A stretch of 19,120 nt of DNA from JASFJH01 sp050117725 (GTDB lineage: Bacteria > Pseudomonadota > Gammaproteobacteria > AKS1), in contig JASFME010000015.1 of assembly GCA_050117725.1 (NCBI GenBank), forward strand, positions 1 through 19,120. Reading direction: 5' to 3'. A program made the position numbers and the translations under genes. Positions 15,944 through 19,120 of this stretch are shown here, piece by piece (the stretch's first letter is position 1; every line of letters starts with the position of its first letter). The notes under the pieces were generated by a model. The model was not told the DNA's origin and did no database searches. It saw only the letters and a list, made by a program, of their open reading frames with translations.

Positions 15944-15970
15944 TTCACACTGGATCAGATCAGCTCACAC
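15935..15970. repeat. Imperfect 20-bp tandem duplication across the MBL gene stop codon
   Basis: On the minus strand GTGTGAGCTGATCTGA (15970-15955, the last coding bases and stop) recurs as GTGTGAACTGACCTGA (15950-15935) after four bases. The two copies match at 14 of 16 positions. The second copy includes one arm of the adjacent palindrome. This looks like a short local duplication that gave a second in-phase-like stop region. Confidence 0.45.
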
Positions 15971-16716
15971 CAATCCAGCCCCTCGTCCTGATCAGCCAGC
16001 CGCACCTCGTCAACATCGGCGCCAAGCGCCTCCGCAAGTGCCAGCCGGGCCAGCCAGGGCGTATTGTTCTTGTCACTCAGGTGCATTGCGACCAGGTGTT
16101 GCAGCGGCGATGTATCGAGTGCGTGCAACAGATCGGCAGCCTGGGCATTGCTCAGGTGCCCGAAGCGACCACCGACACGCGCCTTCAGTGAGGGCGGATA
16201 AGGCCCTTCGGCCAGCATCTCTGTGTCATGGTTACATTCGAGCAACAATGCATCGCAGGCAGCAAGCATGTCGGTTATATGCGCGGTGATCGAACCCGTG
16301 TCCGTCAGTACACCGAGCCTGTGCCGTCCATCGCTGAAAACAAACTGCACCGGTTCCTGCGCATCATGCGGTACCGGGTACGGCTGGCATTCAAGCCCCT
16401 CAATGCTGAACACAGCATGTGAATCAATACAGTGCTGCTGTGGCAAGGCGCCGGTATTGGCGCGATGCGCCGTGCCATGAGTCAGGTAAACGGGAAGCTT
16501 GAAGCGCCGCGCCAGTGGCCCGACCCCCCCGATATGGTCACCGTGTTCATGTGTGACGATAATGGCGCTGACATCCTCCGCCTCGAGCCCGAGACGGGCC
16601 AGGCGGCGCTGCGTTTCGGCAACAGAAAACCCGCAGTCCAGAAGGACGCGGGTTGTTCCGGACTCGATCAGGGTCGCGTTACCGCGACTGCCACTGCCGA
16701 GCGAGGCAAACCGCAT
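15955..16716 (-). CDS. Metallo-beta-lactamase-fold hydrolase (YycJ/WalJ-like)
   Basis: The 253-residue product begins MRFASLGSGSRGNATLIE and has the metal-binding THEHGDH motif at 55-61, typical of metallo-beta-lactamase-fold hydrolases. Later metal-site candidates are TDTGSITAHI and LLECNHDTEML, as in the YycJ/VicX group. Members are cytoplasmic, often suspected to act on nucleic acids, with poorly known substrates. The start is ATG 16716, with a GTG one codon earlier, 10 bases after the bamC stop. In Pseudomonas a homologue lies in the same place after dapA-bamC. Its role here is not certain; the name says no more than the fold. Confidence 0.9.
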   Translation of the reverse strand: MRFASLGSGSRGNATLIESGTTRVLLDCGFSVAETQRRLARLGLEAEDVSAIIVTHEHGDHIGGVGPLARRFKLPVYLTHGTAHRANTGALPQQHCIDSHAVFSIEGLECQPYPVPHDAQEPVQFVFSDGRHRLGVLTDTGSITAHITDMLAACDALLLECNHDTEMLAEGPYPPSLKARVGGRFGHLSNAQAADLLHALDTSPLQHLVAMHLSDKNNTPWLARLALAEALGADVDEVRLADQDEGLDWCELI

Positions 16717-16726
16717 CACTGCGGTG

Positions 16727-17890
16727 TTATTTCAGCTGTTCGTGCAACAGGGTCAGGATACGGTAGGCCGTATCGGAGTTCTCACGCTCGCCCTGTTCAT
16801 TCAGCACCGTCACCGTGGTTTCGTCGCCGCTTTCAACCAGGTTGACGAGATAGGTGTTCTTGTCGTCCACCTCATCATCATCGCTGAACAGGTTAAAGGT
16901 CAGCTTGTCGAGAATGCCCGATTCTTTCTTCTTGTTACTGTCCTTGAGTGGATCGATGTAACGCACGTAGTACACGCCACGGGAACGGTCACGATCCTCG
17001 ACGGTAAAGCCGACCCGGTCCAGGGCCAGTCCGGTACGGCGCCAGGCACGGGCAAAGCCTTCCTTGACAGTGAGCGAGGCGATGCCGTCACCACTACGCA
17101 CCAGCTGGGCGCGCTCGACGCGGCTGGCCTGGCGTGCAAACAGGGTACGTGACTTGTTCTCCTCGACACCGAAGAACACGGTGATGCGACGCAGCATCTC
17201 GACCTCGAGTTCCGGGTCAGACTCACGCGGCTTCCAGATCGTGCCCGAGCCGGTGGACTCATTGACGACTTCCTCGGCACCGCGGTGTGTCAGGAAAAGC
17301 TCGGTCGTACCCGGTTCGACACCGCGCTCGAGGCGAACACGGAACTTGTCGCGGGTCGCGGCGGAGTACAGGGAATCAAACGTGCTGCGAAAGAAATTGG
17401 TAATAAAATCCGACTTGATATCGGCACGGTTTTCCGCCCAGTCGGTTTCGAGGATACCGATACGCGGGTCTTCGCGCTTGATCAGGAAACCGTTTTGCAA
17501 CCAGAACTCGCGTACCTTCGGCCATACCGCCTGCGGTGAACCCTTGATCACGAGCCAGCGCGTACCATCGTCGCGCTGTACGCTGATATCCGGTTGTTCC
17601 GGGAGCACCGCGGTCGAGCTGGCACGACGCGGGGCGCTACGCTCGGCAGTGTAATCCGACAACGAGGCCGCACCACCTGTCGGGGCAATATCGGGTATCA
17701 CGAGGCCTTCATCAATCGACGAGTTGATCAGGTCCGGTGGCAGTTCAAGCTGGTTTTCAGCTTTGGCCTTTTTGTAATCAACTTTCTTTTCATCAGGAAG
17801 GTATTCTTTTTTCCAGTCGGTGACAGTGCCGCAACCAGACAGCATGACAGCGAACAGCGCAACAGAAAGCACCTTGTACATCTTGATCAC
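16727..17890 (-). CDS. bamC: Outer membrane assembly lipoprotein BamC
   Basis: BamC is an outer-membrane lipoprotein subunit of the BAM complex that inserts beta-barrel proteins. From the GTG at 17890 it is 387 residues with a lipobox LSGC and lipidated Cys20. GAGGAG lies seven bases before this GTG. ATG 17881 (Cys17) is the alternative, and an ATG at 17911 would overlap the dapA stop. After the cysteine comes the unstructured N-terminal segment (EYLPDEKKVDYKKAK, then LPPDLINSSIDEGLVIPD) that lies along BamD in known complexes. Two helix-grip domains follow (about 110-240 and 265-380). It is tightly linked to dapA, as in E. coli. Confidence 0.93.
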   Translation of the reverse strand: MIKMYKVLSVALFAVMLSGCGTVTDWKKEYLPDEKKVDYKKAKAENQLELPPDLINSSIDEGLVIPDIAPTGGAASLSDYTAERSAPRRASSTAVLPEQPDISVQRDDGTRWLVIKGSPQAVWPKVREFWLQNGFLIKREDPRIGILETDWAENRADIKSDFITNFFRSTFDSLYSAATRDKFRVRLERGVEPGTTELFLTHRGAEEVVNESTGSGTIWKPRESDPELEVEMLRRITVFFGVEENKSRTLFARQASRVERAQLVRSGDGIASLTVKEGFARAWRRTGLALDRVGFTVEDRDRSRGVYYVRYIDPLKDSNKKKESGILDKLTFNLFSDDDEVDDKNTYLVNLVESGDETTVTVLNEQGERENSDTAYRILTLLHEQLK

Positions 17891-17910
17891 CCCGGTTCTC
17901 CTCAAAAACA

Positions 17911-18789
17911 TCAGTCCAGCACAGCCGCGCGTTGCAGTGCAGCGCGGACCTGTGCATGGTATTGCCCGGACAACGGTGTCAGGGGGAGCCGGATACCGGA
18001 CGGGATCAGTCCCATCTCGGCCAGTGCCCACTTCACCGGAATCGGATTGGCTTCTACAAACAAGTCACTGTGCAAGGCCTCAAGCGACGCGTTCAATTCA
18101 CGCGCCCGTTCGGCATCACCCGCCAGTGCCGCGGCACACATCTCGTGCATGGCGCGCGGCGCAACATTGGCTGTCACGGAGATATCGCCGCGTGCGCCCA
18201 GCAGCATACATTCGGTCGCGGTGGCGTCATCGCCGCTGTACAGGTCGAGTTTATCACCACAGCGCCCGATAATCTCGCGCGCGCGCTCCAGATTGCCGGT
18301 GGCCTCCTTGATGCCGATAATATTCGGGATCGCGGCGAGCCGTTCGACCGTCTCCGGCAGCATATCGACCGCGGTCCGGCCCGGTACATTATAAAGTATC
18401 TGCGGCACCGGTACGGCCTCGGCAACCGCCTTGAAATGCAGGTACAGGCCTTCCTGGGTCGGCTTGTTGTAATACGGCGTCACCAGCAGGCAGGCATCGG
18501 CGCCTACCTCCATCGCGCAACGGGTCAGCTCAATGGCCTCGGTGGTCGAATTGGCCCCCGTCCCGGCAATCACCGGAACCCGTCCGGCAGCATGCTCCAC
18601 GACCAGGCGGATGACGTGACAATGCTCCTCGTGATCGAGCGTTGCCGACTCACCCGTGGTGCCGACCGCGATAATCGCTTCAGTACCGTTTTCCACGTGG
18701 AAATCGACCAGTTTGCGCAGGCTGACCTCATCCAGTGCACCATCGCCGTGCATCGGTGTAACAAGGGCGACCATACTGCCGTGAAACAT
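17911..18789 (-). CDS. dapA: 4-hydroxy-tetrahydrodipicolinate synthase
   Basis: DapA condenses pyruvate with aspartate semialdehyde, the first committed step toward diaminopimelate and lysine. The 292-residue TIM-barrel protein has every catalytic residue in the standard place: Thr44 and Thr45 (VGTTGESATL), Tyr133 (YNVPGRT), Arg138, and the Schiff-base Lys161 (IGIKEATGN). The start is ATG 18789, with GGAGA eight bases upstream. It ends close to bamC, with its stop sharing a base with an ATG in the bamC frame. The region upstream holds two hairpins and a TTGACA box that may drive it. Confidence 0.98.
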   Translation of the reverse strand: MFHGSMVALVTPMHGDGALDEVSLRKLVDFHVENGTEAIIAVGTTGESATLDHEEHCHVIRLVVEHAAGRVPVIAGTGANSTTEAIELTRCAMEVGADACLLVTPYYNKPTQEGLYLHFKAVAEAVPVPQILYNVPGRTAVDMLPETVERLAAIPNIIGIKEATGNLERAREIIGRCGDKLDLYSGDDATATECMLLGARGDISVTANVAPRAMHEMCAAALAGDAERARELNASLEALHSDLFVEANPIPVKWALAEMGLIPSGIRLPLTPLSGQYHAQVRAALQRAAVLD

Positions 18790-18880
18790 GCGTGAAATCT
18801 CCGAAAAACCCTGAAATCCAGACAGGTAAAAGGCGCATGTTACTTTGGCCGCAGACCGAACACAAGCACGAGCGAAGCGA

Positions 18881-18907
18881 ATAAATGCAGGCTATATCTG
18901 CATTTAT
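18881..18907. promoter_or_regulatory. Perfect 10-bp inverted repeat in the dapA/GalT-like divergent region
   Basis: ATAAATGCAG (18881-18890) and CTGCATTTAT (18898-18907) are exactly complementary around gctatat. A further CGAA/TTCG pair lies just outside. It is about 92-118 bases upstream of dapA and 71-97 upstream of the plus-strand gene. It could be an operator for both genes, or a hairpin in a leader. Confidence 0.5.
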
Positions 18908-18911
18908 AGTT

Positions 18912-18934
18912 TCGTGGTGTCAAACACCTCACGA
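18912..18934. promoter_or_regulatory. Second hairpin with an embedded TTGACA box (minus strand)
   Basis: GGTGT-caa-ACACC (18916-18928) is a perfect inverted repeat, extended by TCGTG/CACGA with a small bulge. Its minus strand contains TTGACA (18923-18918), the consensus -35 sequence. The matching -10 position, in the neighbouring palindrome, reads CAGATA, which is poor. The promoter assignment to dapA is therefore tentative. Confidence 0.35.
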
Positions 18935-18977
18935 TGAAGTTAAATAGGTCTACCTTCAGGAACATGAGTCCGCAAAG

Positions 18978-19120
18978 ATGGCCGACAATCCCAGATCCGT
19001 GCGTGAAATCCGTATCAACCCGGTACTGCCCAGTGAATCGGTACTCGTTGCCACCGCCCGCGGCATGCGCCCGCGCAAGGCCGAGGAGAAAATCGAGCGC
19101 AATACCGCCAGCCATGTCGA
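18978..19120 (+). CDS. GalT-like nucleotidyltransferase family protein, N-terminal fragment
   Basis: This is the only gene on the plus strand. From ATG 18978 the frame stays open for 47 codons to the window edge. It begins MADNPRSVREIRINPVLPSES and continues VLVATARGMRPRKAEEK. The pattern of a strand with R-x-NP, then a V-L-V-A-T-x-R-G-x-RP turn, resembles the N-terminus of galactose-1-phosphate uridylyltransferase-like (HIT superfamily) proteins. Those use a zinc site and a HPH motif that would lie beyond the window. The ribosome site is weak: AGGA is about 16 bases upstream. Codon use resembles neighbouring genes, and the opposite-strand frame has no recognisable features. The family call is moderate and the existence of the gene fairly likely. 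Confidence 0.6.
   Translation, partial: MADNPRSVREIRINPVLPSESVLVATARGMRPRKAEEKIERNTASHV

Noticed and set aside
17932..18795. 287-codon plus-strand frame opposite dapA
   Set aside because: It exactly shadows dapA, whose catalytic residues are all present; the composition is low-information Arg/Gly/His.
18840..19115. 91-codon minus-strand frame upstream of dapA
   Set aside because: It is antisense to the plus-strand GalT-like frame and runs through the palindromic region; no family resemblance or ribosome site.
1..19120. CRISPR array, tRNA, rRNA, insertion sequence, prophage or toxin-antitoxin genes
   Set aside because: No regularly spaced repeats, no tRNA-like cloverleaf, no transposase or phage proteins were seen in any frame.

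Overview
The window comes from a moderately GC-rich gammaproteobacterium and is mostly core chromosome. The evidence is the gene order glyA-nrdR-ribD-ribE-ribBA-ribH-nusB-thiL-pgpA, a BamC lipoprotein encoded directly behind dapA, a single-chain PurL of about 1300 residues, and an MsrP/MsrQ pair. I cannot name the genus. All genes but one lie on the minus strand, so transcription runs from high to low coordinates. The exception is a partial gene at the right edge.

Right part (18978-11941). A GalT-like gene starts on the plus strand at 18978, divergent from dapA. The shared 188-bp region holds a perfect 10-bp inverted repeat, a second hairpin and a TTGACA box. dapA, bamC and a metallo-beta-lactamase-fold hydrolase are tightly packed, and purL follows after about 115 bp. 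Many relatives have purC in this position.

Middle part (11940-7297). The purL-msrP gap carries two blocks of degenerate heptanucleotide repeats and, nearer msrP, a GTCAC-N6-GTGAC dyad. msrP-msrQ form the periplasmic methionine sulfoxide repair pair. After a 148-bp AT-rich gap come a PhnD-like periplasmic binding protein and a membrane PAS-histidine kinase whose genes touch (TAAATG). No transporter permease, ATPase or response regulator is present, so they look like a two-part sensor.

Left part (7032-1). glyA, nrdR, ribD, ribE, ribBA (ribBX type), ribH, nusB, thiL and pgpA (cut by the window edge) form one probable operon. It covers one-carbon supply, ribonucleotide reductase control, riboflavin synthesis, antitermination, thiamine diphosphate synthesis and phosphatidylglycerol synthesis. 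A MITE-like palindrome of about 100 bp sits between nusB and thiL, and its edge contributes bases to the nusB stop codon. The RibA-like half of RibBA has lost zinc ligands, so GTP cyclohydrolase II must be encoded elsewhere.

I see no CRISPR array, tRNA, rRNA, prophage, insertion sequence or obvious new defence system. The observations most worth following are the binding protein/kinase pair, the palindromic element behind nusB, the heptamer repeats behind purL and the palindromes between dapA and the GalT-like gene.
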